Shown: positions 10,601 through 23,538, counted from the first letter of the stretch. The stretch is 64,000 nucleotides of DNA from Fennellomyces sp. T-0311 (GCA_025266875.1 JALLLT010000014.1:682001-746000); one strand, 5' to 3'. Notes: a model not told the origin generated them from the sequence alone. Translations and numbers: made by a program.

Positions 10601-12351
10601 TATGTATTAGATCATTCTGTAGCTATTGTACTTCTGCGCTTGCCACTTCCGATAGCAGACTTAAAAAGAAGGGAAAAAACAAAACATCCAAAGACGTCAT
10701 TTTAAGATTCTGTCAGAAATGGGCGCAGCTAATGTAGTTACTATACTTGTCATTAGGAGCATACTGAAGCGATTGTTGGGCAATCATGTATGTATGTGAT
10801 GACGAAAGAGTGAGGTATAGCTTGTTTTATAGTAAAGTTGTCGATTTTCGTTATGCGCTGTCATGAGCGTCATTATGCTTTAAGATGGACAGCCTGTGAT
10901 GATAATTAGCATCACTATTAGAAGGCAAATGTCTATTCTTTTTACGTCGCTACCTACGTACATACCATATCATTACAAGTTCGCATTTGTACGTATGTAC
11001 AAAAGAGGCATTGTGAGCCGCTGCAAAAGTACATATGTATCCCAGTTGTTGCTTTCATTTTCGTTGTGTTTGAAACTCACATTAATATACTAATGTCCTT
11101 TCCTTCTACAGAGATGTTGGCGATTACTGATTTATATGCACTGACCAGAGAAAACCAGGATTCACGCAGTCAGCTATAAATGTCTATTCTAGATACGTTC
11201 TTGCCGTGCTTCTAGGTACCACATTTTCTATAACTAGCAATAATAATACCTATATGATGATTGGCACTCTTTGACATTGAATTGGTGTGCGTCTGTTTTT
11301 GTTACACTTTCTACGTACTGATAAATATTTTGCAGTGGATCACTTTATGAAAACTGATCTTTATTCGATGCAGATACATTCCACTCTGTGCTTTGTATCT
11401 GCCCCACTCTGTAAACTCTACAGTAAATTTTGGATATTAATATTATAACAATGATGATATTGCCTTGAATCGCACTAGACGATTAAATACTTTAGATGAA
11501 CCGTTGATGATTATGCATCATGTCCAAGACTGCATAAAATGAGATGTTCCCTGCATATAAGCAACGTTTGGGAAAAACTTAAACTTTGTACGACTGTTTA
11601 GACACGTGCTTTGGTTGTGATGGGTGGGGTCTGTGACAGCGAGCCTTTGTCCTACGTTACAAGAATTCTTCAAAACTGTCCCGGCTTACTGGGATGAAAG
11701 TAAGCGATTCTGGTTTACGGTGCAGTGTCCTTTAAGAAAAAAGCGACGGTGTCGCTCGGGACAAATCTACAGAGGATAGAAGCACAATGAATGTGTATAC
11801 GGCTAAATGTATAACTCGTCGCGACTGTCATTATGATGCCTTTATGTAATTAGACAATGGGAAAGGATTTTGCCTTTTAGTTTGGACCGGTTACCTCATG
11901 AGTATTGGAAAAGACGTGATAATCTTACTTCAAGGTCTAGTGCCATTAGTAGACATACCATGCAGCTCAGAGGTTGCATAGTAAATACGAATTTGCTCCC
12001 TTTGAAAGTATTTGGCAGCGGTTTGGATGGGACATATCCCACTATGAGCACACCATCCACGGATGCCCGAGCAGCATTGACACTACAGTCGGACCACCAA
12101 ACTAGGAAACTGATCATCATTTGGCAGCCACTTTCGCAAGAGGAACCTATAGTAAGGTTGAAGCTGTATCTGTTTATAGGCGAGAGGCATCTGATTCATG
12201 TGACAAAACGTATCGTGGAAAAAAAAGAGTTGGTCACCAAGTTAGAGGCTTAGAATCGGACCGGGAATCGTGCAGTAGATTTCGGGAGCTGATCTACGGA
12301 TGTCAAGGGAGCTCTTTTCGTTCGTCCGTTCCTTATCCAGTTTCAACAAAT
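10601..12351. other. long intergenic region upstream of ADE4
   Basis: About 1.75 kb without a recognisable gene. Open frames such as 11870-12253 (plus) show no homology I know and end just before the ADE4 start, so this stretch is probably promoter and 5' leader. Confidence 0.45.
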
Positions 12352-14259
12352 ATGTGTGGCATTTCAGCTGTCATTTTGGCTGATCCCAAGGGCATGGCCT
12401 GTCCCGATCTCTTTGAGAGTTTGGGACTTTTGCAGCACCGTGGTCAAGTATGTGGTATATTATAAAAAACCGTTTGAAACAAGGAAAAGAACTTAGAAAA
12501 AACTATTGTAGGACGCTGCAGGAATTGTCACTTGTGGACCCAAAGGTCGTCTTTTCCAATGCAAAGGCAATGGAATGGTTCGCGATGTATTCGATGAGAA
12601 GCAGCTCGCTCGTCTTTTTGGAAGTCTTGGTGTTGGTCACGGTATGTTTGCTGTATTTTAAAGAAAAAAAGATGTGTCGGTGACTCATCAAATCTTTATA
12701 TAGTACGTTACCCCACAGCCGGCTCTTCTTCCATGTCCGAGGCACAGCCTTTCTATGTCAACTCACCCTATGGCATTACCTTTGCTCATGTAAGGGGAAA
12801 TTGGATGATTCCTTCTATCGAAAATCATTACCATTTAACACCTTGATTTCTTTTTGCAGAACGGAAACTTGACCAATGCGCGCGAACTTCGAGTGTTTTT
12901 GGACAAGATTGCTCACCGTCATATCAACACCGATTCTGATTCCGAACTCCTTTTGAACATCTTGGCGAATAACTTGCAAAAGACGGGCAAATTCAGGTAA
13001 ATGAGTGGCTGGTGGGATTGCGTGGACGGGATAAATGTTCATTGTCTTGCCTGCGTGTAGAGTCAACGAGGAGGATATTTTTACCGCCATCAAGGATTTG
13101 TATGAACAATGCCGTGGTGCTTATGCTTGCGTTGCTATGGTTGCTGGTTTCGGTATCATTGGTTTCCGCGATCCCCATGGTATCCGCCCTCTTGTCTATG
13201 GTCGTCGTGCCACACCCGACGGTTACGATTACATGTTTACTTCGGAAAGTGCTGCATTGGAAGCACTTGGTTTCAACGATATTGAAGATGTCAATCCCGG
13301 TGAAGCCATCATCATTACCCGCGAAAAACTGCTTCGTCGCCAATTAGTCTCTTCCAAGACGTTCGCTCCCTGTATCTTTGAATTCGTTTACTTTGCTCGT
13401 CAAGACAGCATCATTGATGGAGTTTCCGTATACAAGGCCCGTTTGGCTATGGGTGAAGCACTTGCAAGACAGGTTGTCAAGAGCTTCAATGATCAAATGG
13501 ACATTGATGTTGTTATCCCGGTTCCCGATACGAGTCGCGTTGCTGCCATTCAATGTGCACATAAGTTGAATATTATGTACCGAGAAGGCTTCAACAGAAA
13601 CAGATATGTCGGAAGAACCTTTATCATGCCCGGCCAACAAACTCGGTAAGTTTTACCTTATTCAGGACTTTTTTTTTATACACCAAACTAACATGATTTC
13701 TAAAGACGTAAAAATGTCCGCCGAAAGTTGAATGCCATGGCATTGGAGTTCCATGGCAAGAACGTTCTGCTTGTTGATGGTAGGCATTGTATTTTTTTTT
13801 TGTCAGTTGAATATAGTTACTAAAAATGGTGTAATAGATTCTGTTGTCCGAGGAACTACGTCCAAGGAAATCATCCAAATGGCTCGCGATGCTGGCGCCA
13901 AGAAGGTGTACTTTGCGTCTTGCTCGCCTGCAATTCGATACCCCAATGTATACGGCATTGATATGCCTAGCCGTCAAGAACTTGTTGCACACGGACGCAA
14001 CGACGAAGAAATTGCCAAGGAGATTGGTGCTGACAAGCTCATCTATCAGAACCTCGAGGACTTAGTGCAGTCGGTGCGACATTATAATCCCGCGATTGAC
14101 AAGTTCGACACGTCAGTATTCGATAGCTGTTACGTTACGGAGGATGTGGATGAAGCATACATGAGCTACATCGAAGGCGAACGTAATGATGACAATATCT
14201 TGGCCCAGTTATCTGAAGACAACGAATCTGTCGGCTTATTCAACAGCTTTGCAAAGTAA
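12352..14259 (+). CDS. amidophosphoribosyltransferase (glutamine PRPP amidotransferase)
   Basis: First committed enzyme of de novo purine synthesis: it transfers the amide of glutamine to PRPP, giving phosphoribosylamine. Seven exons: 12352-12447, 12512-12641, 12704-12789, 12860-12996, 13061-13645, 13706-13779 and 13838-14259. They sum to 1530 nt (509 aa), the normal fungal length. The protein starts MCGISAV, so Cys2 becomes the N-terminal nucleophile of the class II glutaminase domain. [18 protein letters not shown] and SDSELLLN are further glutaminase landmarks. The C-terminal phosphoribosyltransferase domain has VVIPVPDTS and the PRPP loop [16 protein letters not shown], which is assembled across the last intron. 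All key residues seen are intact. The nearest neighbour downstream, Nup155, is in the same orientation 220 bp away. A TGACTCA site lies in intron 2 (12681-12687). Confidence 0.96.
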
Positions 14260-14479
14260 TCCAGCGCTTTGTTTCCCTTACATTTGTACAGTTTTTCTCT
14301 CTCTTTTTTTTTATCACGTCCTTTGAAGGATCATAGAGCTCATCCATTTTAAAATATTCTAATAAAAAATCATTCAAAGCGAGCGTGCACCCAGCAACTT
14401 TCGTTGTGTGACTCTGTAGCAGCTAACTAGCGTTCATCGAAATTCGGTGCTCTTGCTTTGCTTTTCCTTTTGTTCCGCG

Positions 14480-17400
14480 ATGATCACTGCAGCAAAGACA
14501 ACCGATGCGTCTGCAGATTATGCATCCCTTATGAATAGCGGCAAAACCATAGAGCAACTGATTGAACGCGACAGCAAATACCCGGACCTGGCAGACTTAC
14601 TACGAGGCAAGGAGCCCAAACGCGAATCCCTCAAGTTTATTTACGATCTAACATTTTTTCGATCCCTTGAAAAAATGTAGGGCCTACATCAGAACAATAT
14701 GCCAAACGCGTCAGCACGGGCGAACAGGATTTCGTTAAAGATACTACGCGTGTTATTCCACAAGAGATCTCTGAGCTGATTGACGGTATAAAGATCCAGT
14801 TACTGGATTCTACATGAACGATCTCACGCGCAATGTTTTGTAGTATTGCAATGCCGTTGTTTTATGGGCATTCTACCAGAAATTAAACGAGCTTGGGTCA
14901 CCATCGATCACCGGTTTTGCATGTGGAATTATATGGATGGGTACGAACACAACAACCAAAAAAACTCATTCGTTCAACTGACTCGTCCGTAGCACCGACG
15001 TTGTTTGGTATGACGATCAGGATCAAATCATTTGCAGCGTAGGGCTGGTCAAACCAAGGCCAGGTAACTTTGGCGGGTTGTTGTTTCCCACCTTGTCCTG
15101 ACCGTTTGGCTAGGTGTATTCGGAGATCATATCAAGTACCTCTTGGTGCTGACAACTCGGATTGCTGTCAGCATGCTCGCCGTGTCCATCACTTCAGGCT
15201 CCACGGGCACCGGAACCGACAATGAAAAAGTCACTTTGATCGCGACGGATATCGCAGTGTCCTCCGACGAGGTTGTGATGAACCAGGCCGTCGGGACTGA
15301 TGAAGGGCGTGTTTTTCTCGTGGGTGATGGTCAGCTATTTGAGTTGGAATACCTCGTGAGTGGTTTTCAAGTGTCGTTGCACGTTGGATATTAAGCTGTT
15401 GCGGATTTGTAGCGTCATGGCAGATGGTGGGGCCATAGCAGCGCGCTCATGCTGCGTTCCGGAAGCTCCTATACTGGATACATTCCAACGTTTTTCAGAC
15501 GAGGACCCGATGGTAACGGTGCTTGCTGTTTGCATTACGGGAAGGAAGAACTCATTTCATTGTTCAGAGAGAATCAAATCAGTGGCGCTTGACAACGAAC
15601 GCAAAGTGCTTTATCTGTTAACGACACGATCCACGATCGAGGTGATATACTTGGGACCCAAGGCAGACGGATTCACAAGCGTAGCGCGCCACACCAACGT
15701 ATGCGACTCAGCGCAACTCATGTGTCGTCAAAGCTCAGTCATGTTTGAACCCAACGACTTTGAGATTCAATCGATTCACGTTATCTCCAAAGCCGAATCG
15801 AAAAAGGTGCATCTTTTGGGCGTGACAACCACCGGCTTCCGACTCTACTTTACACATCACAAAGACGCAATGCGAACGGGGGCGTATATGCCCGTAAATA
15901 ACGCCGAGGCAGCACCGAACGCTCTCGAGCTTGTCCATGTGCGACTTCCTCCGGCGGTGGAGATGTCTGGACCAAGCCCGATGCTCCAAGGACAGCAAAA
16001 TCATTTTGGGATTGTTCATGCGGCATATTACGACTGTGGAACGCTGCTGGCGGCGAAATCCCTTGGTTCTGACAAGACAGACGTTATTTTGATGACAGCC
16101 ATGGACCTTGGTGATTATTCGAATCGACAGACCAGCAGCAATAACTCGGCACCAACAAGCTTACCCACCTATGCGGTAGGCACTGCTTAGCAAACGATGT
16201 TCAAGGTCATTGATTTCTTCTTTCTAGAGTGCGCAGACAAGCACGTCTCTGGTGGAAACGAGCACAACCATCGAATGCGACGGCAATGTCTGGGCGATTG
16301 CCGAGGCAAATCCACAAAACCGAGGCAAACGAACTATCAACGAAGTCACGGAGATCCTTTCTGATCCACCACGGCAATTCCTTGTTTTGACCGAGAACGG
16401 CCTGTCGTTCTATAAGAAACAACGGCCTGTCGACATTTTGCAGCAATTGCTGATCAAATCACATGGCGATATCCAATCACATCAACAAGAATTCGTATCA
16501 TTTTTCGAGCGATACGGTCGAGTACAATCATGTGCCATGTGCCTCGCTATCATTTGCGCCAATTTCGGTCACACCACTCCTGAATTAGGTTTGCGTTTGT
16601 TTGTTGGGAAAAAAAGAAGAGAGCTTACGGATTGTGTTTAGTGCCGGTGATCAGGGCAGCAGCATTATTGTTTTTCGAGTTCGGTGGCAATCCAACCGCT
16701 GCTGCGGCACCTGCAGTAGGCGGCAATTATCTTGGAAAGCCCGTTGGAGCCAACGGAACCACATTCAGCGGCAAACATGATGGATTTGCGTTATATTTTG
16801 CTCGTTTGGTTGCTCCAGTATGGAAATTGGAGGTGTTTGCAAAGAGGTATGCGCAACATTTGCAGATCATCCCAATTGATCTTTACATGTTCTATTCTTA
16901 GCACCGAGCGCAGGAACGAGGAACGCAGCAAGTTTCAAGTTATGCTATGGAAGTCGCAGCGGGATTTGTCATGGTTACAGAGCTTTATGGATCTGTAAGT
17001 TGGTTACCCTGGATACTACCATACGATGGACAGATGATTAATGTATATCAATTACCAGGAACCCTAAATTTCATATGTCGGCAAGCATTGCGGATTCTCG
17101 ATTCCAATCTAGCGACCAGGGGATATTGCAAGTGCTGGTGGTAAGTTTTTTCTTCGGAGATGGCCGTTGTTATGAATACTGAATCGTACGGGCCATTTCA
17201 GAACGAGCAGCAATCCATCCATGCATTGTACCTGCTCTTAAAACAGTGCATCGAGGCGATATCGTTCTTAGATTTTCTGCTTGATACCAGCGTTCAGGAG
17301 ATACTGCAATGGTGAGGTTAACTTTGGGGAAAGCCGTTTTATTTAGAAAGTACTAAAATGCCGTGGGACAGTGTTCCAGAAGCAACAAGGAACGAGATGC

Positions 17401-19115
17401 AAAGTTTGACACTGGAGGCCATGCTAGCTACTCCTCGGGGGCGAGTGCTTACGCGAGAGCTCGTGATTGCAACCATCGATAAGTATGGCGCATCACATAC
17501 CCACGTCGGCTACGATATCGTAAGTGATCTTCTTCGACGCAAATGCAGCTCATTCTTTGGGCCGAACGATGTGGCATTCTACAGGGTAAGCGATCGAGAA
17601 AGAAGGGACAAGAACCTTATTTCTGATGGGCAATTAGGGCGTTGAGAACCTGAAGCGTGCGCAGAAGGCCGAGGCGGAATACGAAAGAACTCAAGCGCTT
17701 GCAGAGTCTCTGAGCCTATTCAAAGATGCTGCAGAGTACTTGACAGATGAGAAATTGGCAGAAATATGCAATGAGTACAACAGGCAGCGATTTCACATGG
17801 GATCTGTCGAGCTGCCTCTGGAGAGAGCGAAGAAAATAGACCCGCAGCAACAGGGGTTGGCGTATATGGAAGCCAAGGCGCCTCCTGGCGATCCACGAGA
17901 GCCGCTCTACGAAGGTCGCGTCCGTTGTTACCATCTTGTATTCGCGGCGTTGGCGTCTGTCAAGCAATTGAGCGAAAGTTCAGGCCAAAGCGAGCCCAAA
18001 GTGTACGCAGCGCAAGTGTTTGCGGCGGCGGTGGCTCACAAGGACAAGCTATTCCACTTTGCGTTGTACCAATGGTTCCTGGAAAAAAACATGAAGAGCG
18101 AGTTGCTATCAGTGGACACGCCCTATCTTATACCATTCTTCAAGGAATACGTCAGCGAAGTCGAAGGCATGGATTTCTTATGGCAATACTATCGACGACG
18201 AGAACAATACTACGAGGCTGCGGTCTATCTCGATGCACTGGCGTGTCGACAAAACGGGCTCACATTATCCAAACGCGTGGAGCTTTTGGCGCTGGCAATG
18301 ATCAATGCGCAATGCCGCGATCCAAAGCAATCGCGCCTACAACAATCTACACAGTTGCTACAAAATTTGGAACACAAAATGTCTGTGGCACGGATACAGG
18401 TGCGATTGCAACAGGCGCTCCAGTCACTTGGACCGCAAGGCGAAGAAGGGGCAAAAAATCTGGAGGGGCAGCTGCTGGACATTACCGAGCTGTTCAACAA
18501 GTACGCACGACACTATGGCATTCTAGATGAAATTCTGTTCATCATGAAAGTATCTGAATATCACGACATACCCTATCTGGAGGAAGTTTGGCGGGCAGTG
18601 ATTGCACAAAGTAAGTGGCCATACTCAAGACAGAAACTCTAATCAGCAGCACGATTGACGTCGTTTTGGCAGATGAAAAGGAGGCAGCAGAGGTGCATGC
18701 TTCCCCGTTCACTAGACTCAAGACGCGCGTAACATTTTTAGGAGAGCGACTCTACCCTTCTCCGTCCGCATTTCCTGTTGGTAAGTAGTCTGAAATGCAT
18801 AAGCGGGGGAAAATCTAATGCAGACACAACACACAAATAGACCTCATTGTTGAAATCCTGGAACACTACTGCTTCGAGCACCGGGGGCAGGTGCCAACAG
18901 GTTATATCGTGGAGGCGTTGCGCGCGGCTGGCGTCCCAGCCGAAGACTTACTGAATGTTTACACGGTGTCAATAGAAAGCAAGGTATTTAATTATGCAGC
19001 GACGATCGTGCGCAGACTAATTGACACCACCCAACAGCGACCCATATGGCACAGTCCAGAAGAATGTGAATACATGCAACAACAACTCCAGTATTTAAAA
19101 CAGCTATTAGGATAA
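14480..19115 (+). CDS. nucleoporin Nup155/Nup157-Nup170 family
   Basis: Large scaffold nucleoporin of the inner ring of the nuclear pore complex. Many exons separated by short introns encode, in order: an N-terminal segment (from ATG at 14480) with SGKTIEQLIERDSKYPDLADLL; the beta-propeller start CRCFMGILPEIKRAWVTIDH with MWNYMDG; EGRVFLVGDGQLFELEYL; VALDNERKVLYLL; PPRQFLVLTENGLSFYKK with RPVDILQQLL; ERYGRVQSCAMCLAI; FSGKHDGFALYFARLVAPVW; and a long alpha-solenoid (about 17640-18610) with RVRCYHLVFAALASVKQL and FNKYARHYGILDEILFIMK. The gene ends QLQYLKQLLG at 19115. Intron borders were clear in the 5' and 3' thirds. The stretches near 15355-15540 and 16630-17350 are uncertain: an 18-kb-style single frame does not exist there, and one 57-nt in-frame intron (after DEDPM) is likely. 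No lesion was proved. Confidence 0.9.
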
Positions 19116-19451
19116 TAAAAAAGTTACTTGTTTATAGCATTGGTCTCCGGATCGTAAATAACGGGGGCTCTATTTTTTTCCATGGAAAGCGGGTGCATAA
19201 TGTATATGCGCACTATGATTGTTGGGGGATGTCAAGGGGTCGATTGCGGATGGAGCAGTGCCAAAAGAGGCAGAAACACGCGATGTCAGGAGGATGCAGG
19301 CACGCTTTTCTATTGGTGGATAACCTTGTCTGGTAACTCGGTGATCCTTAGGTTTAGATGCGGCCGGTGCTGTAGATATCCAAAAATATGACAGCAAGGG
19401 AATTTGGTTAACCCGGTCTTCTCATAGCAAATTGGCACTGCAAAAAAAGCA

Positions 19452-19457
19452 TATAAA
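19452..19457 (+). promoter_or_regulatory. TATA box of the Nudix gene
   Basis: TATAAA lies 53 nt upstream of the ATG at 19505, followed by a pyrimidine-rich leader. This spacing matches the TATA boxes seen before the P450 genes in this window. Confidence 0.55.
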
Positions 19458-19504
19458 GGGACCCCGCGCATTCAGCCCTTTTGTCTCTCATTCGACTCTT
19501 TACA

Positions 19505-20118
19505 ATGCTTACTTCACCTCGACCTACTGGATTTCCTATCACTAGTCCTGCTCAACAACAGCAACAACAACAGCAGCAGCAGGTTGAAACACCCAAGCCA
19601 AAGAAGAAAAAAACCCTTCGACAGGTAATGGACATGTTTTCTGTGTTTGTACAGGATGTCTGATCGTCGTCGTATCAACAGGCTGTCGGTATCATTGTCT
19701 GTGATCATCAGGGAAGAATCCTCCTGTTATCGAGTCGCAAGCGTGAAGGCGCCCTTGTCTTACCCCGCGGTGATCGCAACGAAGAAACCCAAGAAAGTCA
19801 TGACGCTGCGGCGATCCGTATTCTTCGAGAAGAGGCGGGAATTCATGTTGATAAGCTATCCAGACGCTTAGGAACGTACACTGAAGGCAACAAACGAGGC
19901 AAAATCGTGGCTCATCATACGATGTATGAAGTACGTGATCCCAAAATTCTAAAGGCAGCGGAACGTGAGCGTGTATGGGTAAGTGCAACACACACAAACT
20001 GTTTACTTTGCTTTTTGCTGATAACGGAACAAAGGTCACGTTTGATCGAGCATTAGCTGCCACGTTAGATCGTCCAATGTCCCACTTGGCTTTGAAAAAC
20101 AGTTCCTTTGCATCTTAA
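19505..20118 (+). CDS. Nudix diphosphoinositol polyphosphate phosphohydrolase-like, copy 1
   Basis: Small Nudix hydrolase of the DIPP/Aps1/Ddp1 type, which removes beta-phosphates from inositol pyrophosphates and cleaves diadenosine polyphosphates. Three exons, 19505-19624, 19682-19978 and 20035-20118, give 166 aa. Exon 1 encodes a disordered tail with a run of ten glutamines and KPKKKKT. The fold begins at AVGIIVCDHQGRILLLSSRK. The Nudix box is LPRGDRNEETQESHDAAAIR followed by ILREEAGI, so the two metal-binding glutamates (REEAG) are present. The Glu after the first Arg of the canonical R-E-x-x-E-E is Ile here, and the leading glycine is shifted. RGKIVAHHTMYEV and RERVWVTFDRAL follow, as in DIPP proteins. 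It is convergent with a second DIPP gene. Confidence 0.82.
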
Positions 20119-20161
20119 ATGTGTTTGATATCTTTAATAAACAAAAAAAGACTTGTACCAA
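20119..20161. terminator. 43-bp shared 3' region of convergent Nudix genes
   Basis: Only 43 bp separate the two stop codons. An AATAAA hexamer on the plus strand lies near 20135, so the two transcripts must overlap or end inside each other's coding tail. Confidence 0.4.
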
Positions 20162-20831
20162 CTACGATGATGGCGCAATGGACGATTTGCGCAGTGCATC
20201 TTGCATAAATGGCTTAAATGACAAGGCTTCAATAGCTTCGTCGAACGTACACTGTATGCTCTTATCAGTACAAGAAAGTTGGGTATCTGCAGAAATTAAC
20301 ATACCCAACGGCGTTCGCGATACTTGCATTCAGGCCATTTCTGCAGGACCTCGCGGACCTCCATCTCGTACACCCAAAAATAAGTCTTTGGCTTCCCCTT
20401 GAACGTATAATCCTGGTAGTTGCCAATGAATCCGGTGATTTCGCCCAAAACTCCCGCTAGTAGGCTAAATTAGGAAACATACTCTATTTGGCCTGGATAT
20501 GCGTTACCTTCTTCGTACGTTTCGCGTTTGGCACATTCCTGCTGCGTCTCGTCATTTTCCCAACCGCCTTTAGGCTGTGTCTCCATTAGCGTTTTGACTT
20601 GCTACCAGAAAAAAAACTTACCAGCACCCATACATTGGCATGCTTGCTACTACTAATGATTAGCACTTTCTTCGTGTTGGGATCGATCGGAATCGCCACC
20701 GCCACCTTTATGTTTTCTGTATCAGATTGCTGAGGTGGAATCAAGAAACGAGTATGTACCTGTCGAACGCCCTGCGTGTTGTAATGTTGGTTCTCACGTC
20801 CAGTGCGAGCTTCTGGAAACGTCCTGTCCAT
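20162..20831 (-). CDS. Nudix diphosphoinositol polyphosphate phosphohydrolase (DIPP type), copy 2
   Basis: Four exons, 20622-20831, 20508-20574, 20305-20456 and 20162-20260, give about 175 aa. If the last intron uses the acceptor nine bases further on, three residues are lost. The canonical Nudix box is complete: GGWENDETQQECAKRETYEE continuing AGV, with G-x5-E-x7-R-E-x2-E-E-x-G all matched. It is preceded by VAVAIPIDPNTKKVLIISSS. FWVYEMEV and then TFDEAIEALSFKPFMQDALR are the typical C-terminal part of fungal DIPP proteins. Exon 1 carries an N-terminal GRENQHYNTQGVRQV segment. Role by family: inositol pyrophosphate and Ap5A/Ap6A turnover in cytosol and nucleus. This copy looks fully catalytic, unlike the altered box of its convergent neighbour. 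Confidence 0.88.
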
Positions 20832-22299
20832 GGCTTAAAAAAGTGAAGAAGGGGTGGATGACCTCCTGTTTTTCCTGGCGTACGATAGTAAAATTTTATT
20901 ATTTTGGGCTCTCTGCTTGCTATATCTTGAGAGCATCTGGTTTTCTTTGATATCTTGTTTATTCCAATGGAGACCATTTGATGGCGTTGATTGATCGCAT
21001 GCGTCACTTTTTCTATGGGTTCTATGCAGTATTTTCTTTAGACATTGAAGTCATCTGACCGTCTGCATATACATTATTACGCACATACGCCCAGCAAAAC
21101 TTGTCCTGTTGCAAGACAACTTAATAACGCCACATGGAAAAAACATTAACGCGACGATAACCGCAAGCCGGTCGGATAAACACACTGTGCCTTTGTTTAC
21201 AGAACGTATTTGGTGTATTACTTCCACATGCAGCCAAGCAAGTCAGATAACTGTGGAAGCATACAAATGAAGCAATGATGAAATGGCACATGAGGCGCCC
21301 GGGTCACCATATCACTAACCAAACGTTTGCTTTACCTCGTCAACCACTTTTATCTGCATCATCGTTCAGGGCAAGTAATTGGCACAATCGTTGTTTCTTG
21401 GGGTATCGTGCGCAGCAATTTAACAAAATCATACTAGATCCCATCTATTGGCTCCAGAGGTCATGTGCTAATTAAGCGGATCTAGGTATCTTTTAGGTTT
21501 CTTCCATGGACCATTCCCATTTCAGTGATAAAGATTTCGTTCTCATCACGGGGAGGCTGAAGCAAATTGGTACGTATGCAACGGACTTCGGCGTTTGTCT
21601 CACAACAGATCAAGTGCGCGCTCCAAAAGACCCGATCTCTCCATTAGTTGATACCTAATTCAGTCGCCTTCATTATGATCCTTCGCTTAAGCAGCATAAT
21701 TCCCATTGTGTTGCATTCAATATACGTATGAAAGCATTTCGTTAGGTGCAACAGTATCCAAAGCAATTGTTGTGCTTCTACGGATCCAAATATACTACAT
21801 AATGCATCAAGTGCGTGGCTAGCCCCGGTTATCTGATCGACCGCGCAAATACTGATCATAACCTACGTATGTCACCGAGATCAAGAGATCCGTATTATAT
21901 ATTGAGCAGTATAAATAACACAAAGAAAATGTCGAGAGAAGAACCCCGCAAAAGTTTCTAAAGTGACACAGCCGAATATATTTTCGGGGAAAAAATCATA
22001 CTTATGCAAAGAGTAGATGTGTTAGGCAATTGGTAGAGTTCCTCGTAATTTTACAGGTAGTTATATAAAGTACCGTGAACTTTAAAGAAAAAACACGTTT
22101 TCATCACAAAGTACCTTACACCAGCTACCGTTCGTAACGTACGTAATAGTTTACCTGAATTTAATGTTTCCCTTGCTGCTATCGTAACGAGCAATATATA
22201 GCGGAATAGTGGACATCGTGAAGTGCTAGGCAACATGAAATATATGGACTTATACCTTTCAATTTGATTTATTTCCAATTGTATCTAAACTTAGCCCCA
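20832..22299. other. intergenic, nothing recognised
   Basis: About 1.5 kb between the Nudix gene and the first P450 relic. Short frames such as 21275-21475 (plus) and 21644-21859 (minus) have no recognisable motif. Confidence 0.5.
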
Positions 22300-23538
22300 C
22301 TGTCACAGCGCATGATTTCTCGAGCAAGTGTGGCAGTTCTTGTTGGTCAAGAGATTTGTAAGTAGCGAGATTGTCAATCCATTACAGGATATTACCCTAG
22401 ACGTCAGACCAATGTTTGGCATCCACGCTGTGGTACCATTCATGTGGCTGGTGAGATTGAGAATGAAGTAAGCAGAACATACAGATCTTCAGTAACTTTG
22501 ACTAACGATAATTGTGTTGTCATTTCAGGGTCACCGGAAAGTTCTCTCCAAGTTTGTACCGTGCAGGCGAAACCTGCACGCAGCACTTGGCCCCAAAATT
22601 AACCGCCGTGTCAAGGCAGCCAAAGAAGATCCTAACTGGGAAAGACCCGTACGTATGCGCCTTTTTAATATCAAATGCCAGGGCTGATGCAATTAAGGAA
22701 GGTCGATGTCCCTGATGATCTCATTGATCATATTGCGGTTCCTCCTGGTCTGACCTTCCATTCACACGTTTATAGTGAACTATATCATGGGATTAACTTT
22801 TGCCTCTATCCACAATACCAGCAAAACAGATCCCTGGTACTGTATCGAAACCTACAGAACCCAGACCTTATGCAAGACGTATTAGAGGAGCAAATGAGGC
22901 TTTCGAATGGTGCGGTGTTAATCCCAACGGTGAAGCAGAGGATGTGTTTACGTTTTATGTCCTCAATAGCATCCCAATACTTAATAGTATCATTCGTGAA
23001 TCACTGCATCTTCGAATCGATGCCTATGAACTTGGCCATACCAAGATCGGGTCAGAGAAGACTGTCTTGAGTAACGGCATTGCTATTCCCCTAGGTATGG
23101 TACTTGCTGTCATGAAGATATTTTAGTATCGAACTATGGTCATGGATAGTGATACTTTTATCGACGTGCGGTACAATCATCGGTATTATCGCCTGGAGAA
23201 GTATACGGATGGGGTGATGTTGGTAGTCGTGCAGAATTCAATCCCTATCGTTGGCTTAACAATGGCCGATCATCTACCAAAGTTGGCATTGGCTGCTTGG
23301 CATTTGGTGAAGGGAAACGTGTTTGCTCGTGAGTATTCATACTTTCCACACAAGGCTCTGAAAGTAAAAGCCATTTTCTCAGTGGTCGATGGCTTACAGT
23401 TCAAGAATTGAAGGCAATTATCTCACTTATCCTTCGCAACTATACCGTGAGCCTTCTAGTGATATTATTTCCCCTACCACAGATGTTTTACCTCTGTTAA
23501 CGGGTAGTGTAGCTTTTACTAAGCGAGAGCGCACATAG
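22300..23538 (+). pseudogene. cytochrome P450 pseudogene (same family as 26.0 and 29.0 kb genes)
   Basis: Collinear with the 3' two thirds of the intact P450 at 26025-28180. The relic of the MVARASASVFVG exon reads MISRASVAVLVGQEI. QNPDLMQDVLEEQ, ESLHLRI (ExxR region) and FGEGKRVC (heme loop) follow. The N-terminal half, including the membrane anchor, is absent. Lesions include frame changes between the QNPDLMQDVLEEQ and VFTFYVL segments and a one-base loss near 23450 that throws the C-terminus (TVSLLVILF instead of the expected TPSSDVIF). The I-helix HTT region is also degraded (QYQQNRSLVLYR). Intron borders still sit at the same places as in the active copies, so it arose by gene duplication, not from a processed transcript. 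Confidence 0.85.

Noticed and set aside
11870..12253. 127-codon plus frame just upstream of ADE4
   Set aside because: No recognisable domain, ends about 100 bp before the ADE4 ATG, and its composition is unlike neighbouring exons. Taken as promoter/leader.
13012..13347. Open frames on both strands inside ADE4 exon 5
   Set aside because: They are shadows of the strongly conserved ADE4 reading frame.
17925..18530. 201-codon frame overlapping the Nup155 solenoid exon
   Set aside because: Arg/Cys-rich out-of-frame translation of the real Nup155 exon.
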